Assembly: GCF_948329825.1 (NCBI RefSeq)
Contig: NZ_CAOJCM010000004.1
Coordinates: 62,001 to 126,000 of the forward strand
Direction of reading: 5' to 3'
From: Paenibacillus sp. JJ-100
Lineage (GTDB): Bacteria; Bacillota; Bacilli; Paenibacillales; Paenibacillaceae
Length of the DNA stretch: 64,000 bases
In this document: in pieces, positions 16,403 to 24,469 of the stretch
Numbering within the stretch: the first letter of the stretch is position 1
Layout: every line of letters starts with the position of its first letter
Translations under genes and position numbers: made by a program
The notes under the pieces: generated by a model
What the model was told of the DNA's origin: nothing
The model's database searches: none
What the model saw: only the letters and a program-made list of their open reading frames with translations

Positions 16403-17458
16403 TCATTTCGTTCGGACCAGCAGGTATAAAAAATAAGGGGCGCCAATCGCGGCCACAACAACACCTGCTGGAATGGCGTTTGGTGCAAAGATCGTTCGGC
16501 CTACCGTATCGGCTATCACCAGAATCACCATGCCGATCAGTCCGGCAGCTGGGATCAAGTGCCGGTGCATCGGCCCGACCAGTCTGCGGGCTAGATGCGG
16601 TGCGGCGAGTCCGATGAAGCCGATGCCTCCAGCCACAGATACGCTGACCGCTGACAGCGCGACCGAACAGAGAAGCAGCAGGATACGCCGGGATCGGACA
16701 GGTGTACCGATGCTGGTGGCAGCGGCATCACCCAGATGGAAGGCATCCAGCGTTTTGGAACGGCTCCAGATATATGCGATACAGAGCACGACCCAGGGCA
16801 GCAAAGCCTGAACATGAATCCAGTCACGTCCCCACACACTGCCCGCGAGCCAGCGTGCAGCGAAGGAGTACGTATCTTCGTCCAAACGGAGTGATAGATA
16901 AAGCGTGAGCGCATGGAACCCGGCGGCAATCGCAATGCCGACCAGAATAAGTTTAATGGGTGATACACCGCTGTTTCTGTCATAGGACAGTAGCATGATA
17001 ATTAGTGCAGCAGCTACACTACCCGCAAAAGCGAACAGTGGAATGAGCAGTGCCACTGAGGAATCCATGCTCAATGACAAGCTGACAAACACGATTAGGC
17101 CAAAAGCTGCACCGGCATGCAAGCCCAGAATTCCTGGATCAGCGAGGGCATTGCGTGTAATGCCTTGCAGCGCAGCGCCTGCGATTCCTAATCCAGCCCC
17201 GGCAAGAACCGTGACGAGTATACGGGGCAGGCGATAGTCGAACAGAATGATCTGGTCCTGCTCACTTCCTTGTCCCAGTAAGGTCTGCACGACGGCCAGA
17301 GGGGATACTCGAACCGTCCCCGTGTTCAAGCTGATCATAATCACCAGCAATGCTACACAGAGCAGTACAATGCTGACGGTAAGTGCCCTCTGTGCACGGG
17401 AAGCTGGATTGCTTGGAGAAGGTAATTTCAGGATCGATTTGAACCCCCGTTTCATCAC
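16403..17458 (-). CDS. Iron-siderophore ABC importer permease (FecCD family)
   Basis: This 351-residue FecCD-family permease has about nine to ten transmembrane helices. Signatures visible include GAGLGIAGAALQGITRNALADPGILG and GFIGLAAPHLARRLVG, the cytoplasmic loop that contacts the ATPase. The start directly follows the stop of the preceding permease gene. GTG at 17458 has better ribosome-site spacing (AGGAGGG about 9 bp upstream) than the next ATG at 17455. It is second in the operon and pairs with the preceding permease as a heterodimeric channel. Confidence 0.92.
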   Translation of the reverse strand: MMKRGFKSILKLPSPSNPASRAQRALTVSIVLLCVALLVIMISLNTGTVRVSPLAVVQTLLGQGSEQDQIILFDYRLPRILVTVLAGAGLGIAGAALQGITRNALADPGILGLHAGAAFGLIVFVSLSLSMDSSVALLIPLFAFAGSVAAALIIMLLSYDRNSGVSPIKLILVGIAIAAGFHALTLYLSLRLDEDTYSFAARWLAGSVWGRDWIHVQALLPWVVLCIAYIWSRSKTLDAFHLGDAAATSIGTPVRSRRILLLLCSVALSAVSVSVAGGIGFIGLAAPHLARRLVGPMHRHLIPAAGLIGMVILVIADTVGRTIFAPNAIPAGVVVAAIGAPYFLYLLVRTK

Positions 17459-18505
17459 CTACAGAGCCCTCCTTTCCTTACGGGCTAGATAGAGGAAGAA
17501 TGGTACACCGACAAAAGCAACCATGATACCTACCGCAAGTTCCTGAGGTGGATTCACAATCCGTGCACCCAGATCGGCGAGGATTAGCAGAATCGCGCCA
17601 AGCAAGGAAGACATGGGAATGATCAGTCGATAGTCCACACCTACCAGTTTACGGGAGATGTGTGGGATAACGAGCCCGACAAATCCGATTGAACCTACGG
17701 CGGAGACTGATATACCAGCGAGTACAACCACAGCGGCGAGGGCGAGGAAACGAGTCCAGCGAAGGTTCATCCCGAGATTGATAGCCACTTCTTCCCCTAG
17801 AGACATGAGTGAGACACGCCGGGCGAGCGGCATGGTTAACAGCAGTGTGAGCAACAACAATGGCAGAATCATTCTCAGGTGGCGCCATTCGATACCTCCA
17901 AAACCACCTGCATACCAGAAGGCCAGATCTTGGCTAAGATCAAAATAAATGGCGACCCCGGTGCTCAGGGAACCAAGCATGGCGGCAATGACAGCACTCG
18001 CAACGGTCAACCTGATCGAACTCAATCCTCCAGGCGCAGCCATACCTAGCAAGAAGATAAGCAATGTGCCGAGCACAGCTCCGATGAAGGACAAAAGCAT
18101 AATCCAGCCGTAGGATAATCCCGGCCAGAAGGCGAAGCTTAATGCTACGACAAACGTTGCCCCAGCGTTAATGCCCAGAACTCCGGTATCTGCCAGCGGA
18201 TTCCGGGTAATGCCCTGCATCAACGCACCGGCTACGGCAAAAGCAGCTCCAACGACAGCAGCCGCCAGTACGCGTGGCAGTCTTAATTCATGAATAATCT
18301 GATGAGATGTCAGGGAAGGGTTATATTGAAACACGGCAGTCCAGACCGTTTCCAGTGTTAATCCTTTGGCACCTAATGAGATAGCAACAAATATGCAGAT
18401 CAGCAGGATGGCAATAGCGCATAGAAACATTAGGCCAACCGTTACCGCAGACCTGTGAGTATTGGACGGGCGATGAGGCAATCCCGAATGTTGGATACGG
18501 GTCAC
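17459..18505 (-). CDS. Iron-siderophore ABC importer permease (FecCD family)
   Basis: This FecCD-family permease of about 348 residues has signatures GAAFAVAGALMQGITRNPLADTG and GFVGLVIPHISRKLVG. It is the first gene of the siderophore importer operon and lies downstream of a candidate Fur box. The GTG at 18505 is nearly fused to the AAAGGAG ribosome site. The true start is therefore probably slightly downstream, for example TTG about eight codons later; it is uncertain. It acts with the following permease and lipoprotein. Confidence 0.9.
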   Translation of the reverse strand: MTRIQHSGLPHRPSNTHRSAVTVGLMFLCAIAILLICIFVAISLGAKGLTLETVWTAVFQYNPSLTSHQIIHELRLPRVLAAAVVGAAFAVAGALMQGITRNPLADTGVLGINAGATFVVALSFAFWPGLSYGWIMLLSFIGAVLGTLLIFLLGMAAPGGLSSIRLTVASAVIAAMLGSLSTGVAIYFDLSQDLAFWYAGGFGGIEWRHLRMILPLLLLTLLLTMPLARRVSLMSLGEEVAINLGMNLRWTRFLALAAVVVLAGISVSAVGSIGFVGLVIPHISRKLVGVDYRLIIPMSSLLGAILLILADLGARIVNPPQELAVGIMVAFVGVPFFLYLARKERRAL

Positions 18506-18536
18506 TCCTTTATAGTCAATAACATGTTTTATTGTT

Positions 18537-18555
18537 ATTGATTATCATTATCAAT
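18537..18555 (-). promoter_or_regulatory. Candidate Fur box of the siderophore importer operon
   Basis: On the minus strand the site reads ATTGATAATGATAATCAAT, a near-palindrome closely matching the Fur consensus GATAATGATAATCATTATC. It is about 30 bp before the first permease gene. It predicts iron repression of the importer, with the AraC-type regulator upstream acting as the siderophore-responsive activator. Confidence 0.75.
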
Positions 18556-18631
18556 TAGAGATTATTATAAAATCTTAATCTAAGCCCGTACATGGCATAA
18601 ATTAAGATTTGGGACATGGACATTTTTTAGA

Positions 18632-20485
18632 TTACAAAAGTGCAGGTTGGTTCGTCAACAGCGAGAGTGCTTCATCAAGCTGGATGTTGATGGAATACGG
18701 GGCGTAGACGACCCAACTATTCCAATCGACAAGATGCAAGCGCCCATGACGAACAGCAGGGTGGCTGTTCCATTGTGGATCGTTCATTAATTTTTGGAGC
18801 AATGCCGTTCGATTATGCATGTTGTCGATCGCAAGCACCAAGACATCCGCTTCCAGGCCGTCCCACTCTCCGGGTGTAAAAGGCATCCAATTGAAGCCAA
18901 CGCCAGGAGTTTTCCCTTGCAATTCGGCCTGAATGCGCTGAGGAGCAGCGAGTTGTAACGTGCGATAAAATACATGACCGAAGTTACGATGACTGTACAT
19001 TCTTGTGCCTTTGGCAGTCAATGTACCGACAGCTACAGTAAGGCCCCCGGCTGCTTCTTTAATTTTCTTGCGCGCTCGCTCAGCCTTACGCTCATGGCGT
19101 TCCAACCATTCATTGGCTGCTTTTGTACGATCAACAATGGAAGCAATGCGCTTCAGATGGCCGAACACGTCAGTCTGGTTCCACGGAATGGTAATGATGG
19201 GGGCAATATCCCCAATATGTTCCATCGCTTTAACTGCGGCATTATCTTTCGTCAGAATCAGCTCGGGACTCACATCCAGAAAAGCCTGCCGCCCTTGTTC
19301 CCAAGGCTCGTACGCATGAAAAGGCAGCTTAAGCGACTGGGGGAGATGGGGCAGTTGGCCCTGTATCTGGGCTGCACATGGTGTGATACCAAGGGTCATC
19401 AGATGATCGGTATACGGATACGAAAGGGATACGATGTTACGATGAACCTGCTTGGGATAGGCGGTTGGCGCATATCCCGCATGATTGCGGAAGCGTCTGC
19501 TAAAATAGAACTCGTCTCGATACCCAACCTCACGGGCGATATCACGAATGCGCAGATCGGAGGTCAGCAACATTTCTTTAGCCCGGTTCATGCGAAGATG
19601 GGTAATATATTCAGTCGGATTTTTCTGCATCCGACTCTTAAACAGCTGTGAGTAATAGGACGGATGCATGCCTGCCAGTTCGGCAAGTGTGTCCAGCTTG
19701 ATCTCGTGCATATAATGCTGCTGTATATATTGAAGTGTTGATTTCAGCCAGAACTCGGGATCATTCTGTGCTTTTTCTTCGGCAGGCCATGGATTGTCTT
19801 CAGGCCATAACATATGTAGCAGGTCGGTTAACAGCAACTGTGCTTTGATTGCACGAGAAGCTGCTTCGTACCCCTGATCAGCCAGCTCAGTCAGCTGGGA
19901 GGCGATGCGCTGAATGCCATAAAAAGGTCCCTGAATCCATCCGGTAACAGGTGACCCCAGCTCACGCTCATAGATGCGCCGTAATGCAGTTTTCTCCGTT
20001 ACTCGAAACAGATCAAATTCCAGGATGTACAGCTCCGTATCTTGATCGGCATCGGACACAAGCTCAAGCTGCGTGCCGGGTGGGTACAGGCAGGCTGCTT
20101 TACGCGCGATGCGTGCTTGCTCCCCATCCACCATCTGTGTGCCAGAGAAGCGGTGCATGTAGATGAAGGTATGATGTAAGAGTTCATCGGACTTCCACTG
20201 GAATGGACGGTCTGTATTTATAATGTTTATATACTCTGCCTGTCGTAGTTCAATCAAAGTATCGGTTAGAAACTGGTGAAGTTCATCCCGAACCATTAAA
20301 CGTTCAGAGACAGGCCCTTCATTGGGATTAGAGGCCGGCTGAGCATGTTCGCTCATAAGACTAGGGTTACTTTTTTCTGAAATCGTCTCGATGGGTTGTG
20401 ATTTATTAAAATCGCCATAAGGGCGCTCAGGTAACTTGTCATCTGAAGGTATGCGGCTAAGGCCTATGTTGCGCTTGGTGATCAT
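18632..20485 (-). CDS. AraC regulator fused to a siderophore-binding domain (Btr-like)
   Basis: This protein of about 617 residues has an AraC-type sensor region (about residues 60-200). Two HTH motifs follow (about 235-335, LDTLAELAGMHPSYYSQLFKSR and IAREVGYRDEFYFSRRFR). The C-terminal half is a Peripla_BP_2 domain like that of FhuD (VSLSYPYTDHLMTLGITPCAAQ onward). The same layout occurs in Btr of B. subtilis, which binds bacillibactin and activates the uptake operon. The start at 20485 is chosen because AAGGAAGG lies 7 bp upstream; earlier in-frame ATGs lack a site. It lies just upstream of, and in the same direction as, the FecCD operon, so it is probably its siderophore-dependent activator. 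It is cytoplasmic. Confidence 0.88.
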   Translation of the reverse strand: MITKRNIGLSRIPSDDKLPERPYGDFNKSQPIETISEKSNPSLMSEHAQPASNPNEGPVSERLMVRDELHQFLTDTLIELRQAEYINIINTDRPFQWKSDELLHHTFIYMHRFSGTQMVDGEQARIARKAACLYPPGTQLELVSDADQDTELYILEFDLFRVTEKTALRRIYERELGSPVTGWIQGPFYGIQRIASQLTELADQGYEAASRAIKAQLLLTDLLHMLWPEDNPWPAEEKAQNDPEFWLKSTLQYIQQHYMHEIKLDTLAELAGMHPSYYSQLFKSRMQKNPTEYITHLRMNRAKEMLLTSDLRIRDIAREVGYRDEFYFSRRFRNHAGYAPTAYPKQVHRNIVSLSYPYTDHLMTLGITPCAAQIQGQLPHLPQSLKLPFHAYEPWEQGRQAFLDVSPELILTKDNAAVKAMEHIGDIAPIITIPWNQTDVFGHLKRIASIVDRTKAANEWLERHERKAERARKKIKEAAGGLTVAVGTLTAKGTRMYSHRNFGHVFYRTLQLAAPQRIQAELQGKTPGVGFNWMPFTPGEWDGLEADVLVLAIDNMHNRTALLQKLMNDPQWNSHPAVRHGRLHLVDWNSWVVYAPYSINIQLDEALSLLTNQPALL

Positions 20486-20708
20486 GGCGTACCTTCCTTT
20501 CATTGGGTCATATCGTTTCTCTAATTCATGTCTTTGTCTCCAAATCATCTTAGCAAATCTAATACGGAAATGAAATCGAATGCACGGTTTCATCCTTTTC
20601 TGACGAGAATGCATCTTTTTGGTAAAATAAGAGAGCTAGTATATTGAACTGAACTTGAATCATGGATTAGTCATCATAGCCAAATGCTGAAATAGGGAGG
20701 ATGTACTT

Positions 20709-21710
20709 ATGGCACAGGTTGTTGGAAGAGACATGGTACGATGGGGCATTATGGGCACAGGATGGATCGCATCGCAGTTTGCGAAAGACTTGGGACATGC
20801 TGGGAATGCAGTGAAGGAAGCCGTAGGTTCACGAAGCGCTGAGAGTGCGCAGAAGTTCGCTGCCGATTATGATTTTGAACGCGCTTACGCTTCTTATGAT
20901 GAATTGTTGCGTGATCCTGAGATTGATATTATCTACGTCGCAACGCCACACACGGTGCATAAGGAAAATGTAATGGCCTGCCTTGAAGCAGGCAAAGCGG
21001 TACTCTGCGAAAAACCGTTTACGATGAATACACGTCAATTGGAGCAATTGGTGGAAACGGCACGAGAGCGGAAGCTTTTTATGATGGAAGGGATGTGGAC
21101 ACGTTTCCTGCCACCAATCATTCAGGCACGGGCGTGGATCGAGGAAGGGCGCATTGGTGAAGTGCGGATGGTTCAGGCTGATTTTGGATTTCGAACGGGC
21201 TGGGAGCCGGAAGGGCGGCTGCTTAATCCGGATCTGGGCGGTGGTGCATTACTGGATGCCGGGGTGTACCCGATCTCCTTCGCCTCGATGATCTTTGGCG
21301 AACAGCCACAGCATGTATGGAGCACCGCTCATATTGGGGAAACGGGTGTGGACGAGCAATTCTCCGTACTGTTGTCCTACTCTGAGGGACGCTCTGCTTC
21401 GCTGAATGGTGCAATTCGTTTGAACTTGAACAATGAGGCTGTAATTTACGGTACGGAAGGTCGAATACGACTGCCTTTTTTCCTTGCAGGCAAAGAAGCA
21501 TACTTACATGTGAACGGACAAGACGAACCGGAGAAAGTTGTGGATGATCGGGAATGTATCGGGTATGCGTTTGAAGCAGAAGAGGCTGGACGTTGCATCC
21601 TGCAAGGGCGCACGGAGAGCAGCACCATGAAGCTGGACGAATCCTTGGAGATTATGAAGCTAATGGACACCGTTCGCCGTCAATGGGGCCTACGCTACCG
21701 ATCCGAGTAA
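20709..21710 (+). CDS. Gfo/Idh/MocA family NAD(P)-dependent oxidoreductase
   Basis: This 333-residue protein has an N-terminal Rossmann fold (RWGIMGTGWIASQFAKDL, residues 11-28). The family motif CEKPFTMN follows, where Lys is the usual catalytic or cofactor residue. Its C-terminal domain is of the dihydrodiol dehydrogenase/sugar dehydrogenase type (DLGGGALLDAGVYPIS). GGGAGG precedes the ATG. It stands alone, divergent from the siderophore regulator and convergent with mqnD. The substrate, probably a sugar or cyclic polyol, cannot be told. Confidence 0.88.
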   Translation: MAQVVGRDMVRWGIMGTGWIASQFAKDLGHAGNAVKEAVGSRSAESAQKFAADYDFERAYASYDELLRDPEIDIIYVATPHTVHKENVMACLEAGKAVLCEKPFTMNTRQLEQLVETARERKLFMMEGMWTRFLPPIIQARAWIEEGRIGEVRMVQADFGFRTGWEPEGRLLNPDLGGGALLDAGVYPISFASMIFGEQPQHVWSTAHIGETGVDEQFSVLLSYSEGRSASLNGAIRLNLNNEAVIYGTEGRIRLPFFLAGKEAYLHVNGQDEPEKVVDDRECIGYAFEAEEAGRCILQGRTESSTMKLDESLEIMKLMDTVRRQWGLRYRSE

Positions 21711-21922
21711 GAGGGAATGACGTGAGAGGAACCGTATTGTTTATGTATGAAAAAAGGAAACATATTCATTCATCTGGGACATCTGGGATGTTCATTTGTA
21801 ATTTTGAATTTTAGCTGAAGTCAGATGCCTAGAAGATAATCGAACTCTTGTAAAGCCAAGTGTAAATGAATAAATGGAATGAAACGAGTAAATCAAGTAA
21901 AAACAACCGGTTGATTGTCACG

Positions 21923-21976
21923 AAAAAGAAGCAGCTTCATGTCGTCACATAAGGTGGCGGGAGGAGCTGCCTTTTT
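21923..21976. terminator. Bidirectional terminator between oxidoreductase and mqnD
   Basis: GCAGCT (21931-21936) pairs with AGCTGC (21965-21970). Runs of A upstream and T downstream allow it to work on both strands. Confidence 0.6.
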
Positions 21977-22052
21977 CATATTCCATAAAGCCAATAAACC
22001 TCGATAAACCTCAATAAAGCATAAACTTACAAACCCTGCAAACCTGCAAGCC

Positions 22053-22109
22053 GTAAACCGTAAACCGTAAACCGTAAACCGTAAACCGTAAACCGTAAAC
22101 CCGTAAACC
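22053..22109. repeat. Tandem 7-bp repeat (GTAAACC)
   Basis: Seven perfect tandem copies of GTAAACC run from 22053 to 22101. One inserted C and an eighth copy (22103-22109) follow. Degenerate relatives (GCAAACC, GCAAGCC) flank it on the left. It is intergenic, between the terminator and the 3' end of mqnD. Confidence 0.97.
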
Positions 22110-22154
22110 AAACAAGACGTTAACCCAATCATATCTGGGGCAGTTACGTTAAAG

Positions 22155-22997
22155 TTAGATCTTCAACAGGTTCAAGTCGAACTCGGGAACTAATTTTTCA
22201 CTCATCGCGCGACCAAGCAGTGCAGTAATGGCTGCATAGCCATCTTCACCCAGATTTGCACTGAACTCGTTAACGTATAGATCGATATGTTGAGCAGCTA
22301 CTTGAGGGTCCATTTCCTGTGCGTGCTGCATTACATATGTTTGCGATTCTTCCGGATGAGCCCATGCATATTCAACGGAGGCGCGTGCCCAGCCGGCCAG
22401 AGCGTGAGCGTCCAGATCACGGCGTGCAATGATAGCGCCGAGCGGGATAGGGAGACCTGTGTCACTTTCCCACCAGTTGCCGAGGTCCGTCATCAGTTGC
22501 AAGTTATAGTTCTGGTACGTAAAACGTGCTTCATGAATGACCAGCCCAGCATCGATCTGACCATCGCGAACAGCAGGCATAATTTTGTCGAAGGGCATAA
22601 CTACAATTTCACCGACACCGCCAGGCACATTTTGTGCGGCCCATAGACGGAATAATAGATAGGCTGTAGAGCGTTCGCTAGGTACGGCAACCCGCCGTCC
22701 AGACAGGTATGCTGGGTCAGTAGTGCCATTAGCTGTCAAGACTAACGGACCGCAGCCTCTGCCCAAGGCACCTCCAGCAGGTAATAAAGCGTAATTTTCC
22801 AGCACATAAGGTAGCGCTGCATAAGAGATTTTCATCACTTCCGGGATGTCGGGTCCAAGTGGGCCCGCAGCGAGACCGTTGGTGATATCGATATCCGCAT
22901 AGCGGACCTCCAGCTTAGGCGCACCAGGAATTAGTCCATGCACCCAAGCGTGGAAGATAAATGTATCGTTAGGACAAGGGGAAAAAGCAATATTCAT
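22155..22997 (-). CDS. mqnD: 1,4-dihydroxy-6-naphthoate synthase
   Basis: This 280-residue enzyme matches MqnD, which converts cyclic de-hypoxanthine futalosine to 1,4-dihydroxy-6-naphthoate in the futalosine route to menaquinone. The N-terminus MNIAFSPCPNDTFIFHAWVH is highly characteristic. A PBP-like fold with PSERSTAYLLFRLW and DAGLVIHEARFTYQ follows. The start at 22997 has GGGAGG about 10 bp upstream; in-frame codons further upstream lie inside mqnB and have no site. The start overlaps the mqnB stop by 4 bp, so the two are translationally coupled. Other pathway genes (mqnA, mqnC, mqnE) are not in the window. Confidence 0.93.
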   Translation of the reverse strand: MNIAFSPCPNDTFIFHAWVHGLIPGAPKLEVRYADIDITNGLAAGPLGPDIPEVMKISYAALPYVLENYALLPAGGALGRGCGPLVLTANGTTDPAYLSGRRVAVPSERSTAYLLFRLWAAQNVPGGVGEIVVMPFDKIMPAVRDGQIDAGLVIHEARFTYQNYNLQLMTDLGNWWESDTGLPIPLGAIIARRDLDAHALAGWARASVEYAWAHPEESQTYVMQHAQEMDPQVAAQHIDLYVNEFSANLGEDGYAAITALLGRAMSEKLVPEFDLNLLKI

Positions 22998-23833
22998 GAT
23001 GTGATAACCTCCCGTAAAATAGAACTTGCAGCCTGGAGCGCATCCAGGGCATCCTTGATGCGCCAAGCGTCGCGGTCGCGTGGACCGACCGCGTTAGATA
23101 TGCCGCGCAGTTCGAGCACAGGCAAGCCGAACTGCTGCGCAGCTGTTGCCACGCCGAAGCCCTCCATGCCTTCGGCGGCGGCATCCGGCACGCGGCGTAG
23201 TAGCTCCGCGGCCGTCTGTGCTGTTCCGGTCGCCGTGGACACGGTGACCGCAGTGCCCCCGCTGACAGCGAGCCCTGCTCGCTGCAGCTCATGGCGAAGG
23301 CGCGCGGCTAGCACCGCGTCCGCAGCCACACGGGACGAGCCGAATCCGAGCTCGTCCACAGACAGGAAGCCGTCTGGCGTCTGCGAGCCCAGATCGGCTG
23401 CAACCATAGCGTCGGCTACCACGAGGGAGCCGACGTCTGCCCGGCCGGGGAACCCTCCGCCGATGCCGGCACTGATCACCAGCCTGTAGGCTGATGATCC
23501 ATTGCCGGTCCCGCGAGCGGGCCCCGGCCCTGATGATGCGGCAGATCCCTGTGCCGCATCAAGTTCCTCTGGCGCAGCTGTGCCTTGCGCCAGATCACGT
23601 GCACTTGCCGCTACAATAGCAAAAGCAATGGCAGCGGCAGTTCCGGCAGCGGCCGAGGCAGGGCCAACGCCCGCAGCAATAACATCAAAGCATTCTGCGG
23701 CTTGGTCACCCAAGCCCCGTATAATGGCATCTTTTTCCGCGTCCACTGCGGTTACGATCAGGACACGTGAGGTGCCACGGAATTCAAGTGGAGATATGTT
23801 TTGGGCTGACACTGTGTCATTCCTTGTAGTCAT
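22994..23833 (-). CDS. mqnB: Futalosine hydrolase with low-complexity insert
   Basis: This 279-residue PNP_UDP_1-family nucleosidase would convert futalosine to dehypoxanthine futalosine in menaquinone synthesis. Family marks include VLIVTAVDAEKDAIIRG, AAGVGPASAAAGTA, SAGIGGGFPGRADVGSLVVAD and the nucleobase-site segment GMEGFGVATAA. It is longer than usual because of an Ala/Gly/Pro-rich insert at about residues 77-114 (23492-23605). The gene is strikingly G+C-rich compared with its neighbours. GGAGG lies 10 bp before the ATG. The ATG overlaps by one base the stop of a possible 41-codon upstream gene. Confidence 0.9.
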   Translation of the reverse strand: MTTRNDTVSAQNISPLEFRGTSRVLIVTAVDAEKDAIIRGLGDQAAECFDVIAAGVGPASAAAGTAAAIAFAIVAASARDLAQGTAAPEELDAAQGSAASSGPGPARGTGNGSSAYRLVISAGIGGGFPGRADVGSLVVADAMVAADLGSQTPDGFLSVDELGFGSSRVAADAVLAARLRHELQRAGLAVSGGTAVTVSTATGTAQTAAELLRRVPDAAAEGMEGFGVATAAQQFGLPVLELRGISNAVGPRDRDAWRIKDALDALQAASSILREVITS

Positions 23834-23958
23834 TAGCCATGTACCTCCACGTTAATATTCGGAAGAATGTTACTGCCAACCGATGAGTTCATGGGGTTGA
23901 TATGATTCATATGGTATATATCATTGCTGTGCTGAGCGAGATGCTTGAATTCAGTCAT
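23833..23958 (-). CDS. Possible 41-residue protein coupled to mqnB
   Basis: An ATG at 23958, preceded by AAGGAG with about 9 bp spacing, opens a 41-codon frame. Its TAA overlaps the mqnB ATG as TAATG. The peptide is rich in His, Asn and Met (MTEFKHLAQHSNDIYHMNHI at the start) and has no signal or membrane segment. It matches no family I know. The overlap and ribosome site argue for translation, either as a small protein or as a coupling leader for mqnB. The mqnB gene also has its own ribosome site, so the frame could be incidental. Confidence 0.45.
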   Translation of the reverse strand: MTEFKHLAQHSNDIYHMNHINPMNSSVGSNILPNINVEVHG

Positions 23959-24211
23959 TTTCCCAATGCTCCTTATTTATATAGATCATCTTAAACAGTA
24001 TGACCATAGTTGAAATAGTAAAAAAAGTAGTCCAAGTGCTGGCATGAATTAATGTCCATTGTATGAAAACAAAAGCGTCATTTTTGTCTTTCAAAGAGTG
24101 GACACGGTTCTCAGAAAGAGCATGTCCCTCCGCTAATCATTGTAACACTATATATAGACAAAAACCCCTTGAGTTATAATTTTAATCAATATGTAGAATG
24201 GGGGGTGAAGT

Positions 24212-24391
24212 GTGTTAGTTTCCAAGACGTGTCCACCTTTTGATAAACAAATATCCAAAATGTACGCGAAAGGTGGACATGGAAGTAGATTATGTACAAT
24301 GGCAACATGTCAGTTACTCACCGTAGCTGATATCTCAACATACCTCACTGTACCCCACCATAGCTCACTGTACCTCACCATACTCACCTGA
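24212..24391 (+). CDS. Doubtful small ORF with strong ribosome site
   Basis: A GTG at 24212 follows GGGGGTGA with about 6 bp spacing and opens 59 codons with four cysteines. Its second half runs through the CTCA repeat array, which makes real coding less likely. A possible promoter (TTGAGT, then TAGAAT about 18 bp on) lies upstream. No homology is recognised. Confidence 0.18.
   Translation: MLVSKTCPPFDKQISKMYAKGGHGSRLCTMATCQLLTVADISTYLTVPHHSSLYLTILT
24231..24278. repeat. Inverted repeat GTCCACCTTT/AAAGGTGGAC
   Basis: A perfect 10-bp inverted repeat (24231-24240 and 24269-24278) is separated by 28 bp. The related GTGGACACG at 24098-24106 is the exact inverse of CGTGTCCAC at 24228-24236. The group may be operator half-sites in the divergent region upstream of the mqn genes. 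Confidence 0.6.
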
Positions 24392-24469
24392 GCTCAACAT
24401 ACCTCAGCATATGTCCCACTTTTATGTTCCATATCATACCTCATCCTAACTAATCCTATCTCATCGTAA
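24317..24469. repeat. Degenerate 10-bp-period repeat array
   Basis: Units close to CTCACYRTAS recur at 24317, 24334, 24344, 24354, 24364, 24374, 24393 and 24403. After a gap they recur at 24440, 24450 and 24460. Most steps are exactly 10 bp, about one helical turn. There is no protein-coding or CRISPR-like organisation. Confidence 0.75.

Noticed and set aside
18505..18540. ABC ATPase gene for the siderophore importer
   Set aside because: No Walker A/B-containing frame lies in the iron cluster; all its genes are accounted for.
22053..22109. CRISPR-like or telomere-like array
   Set aside because: The units are 7 bp with no spacers, and no cas genes are present; it is a simple tandem repeat.
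22938..23855. Several long frames opposite mqnB and mqnD
   Set aside because: The G+C-rich sequence suppresses stop codons on both strands; only mqnB and mqnD show family motifs.
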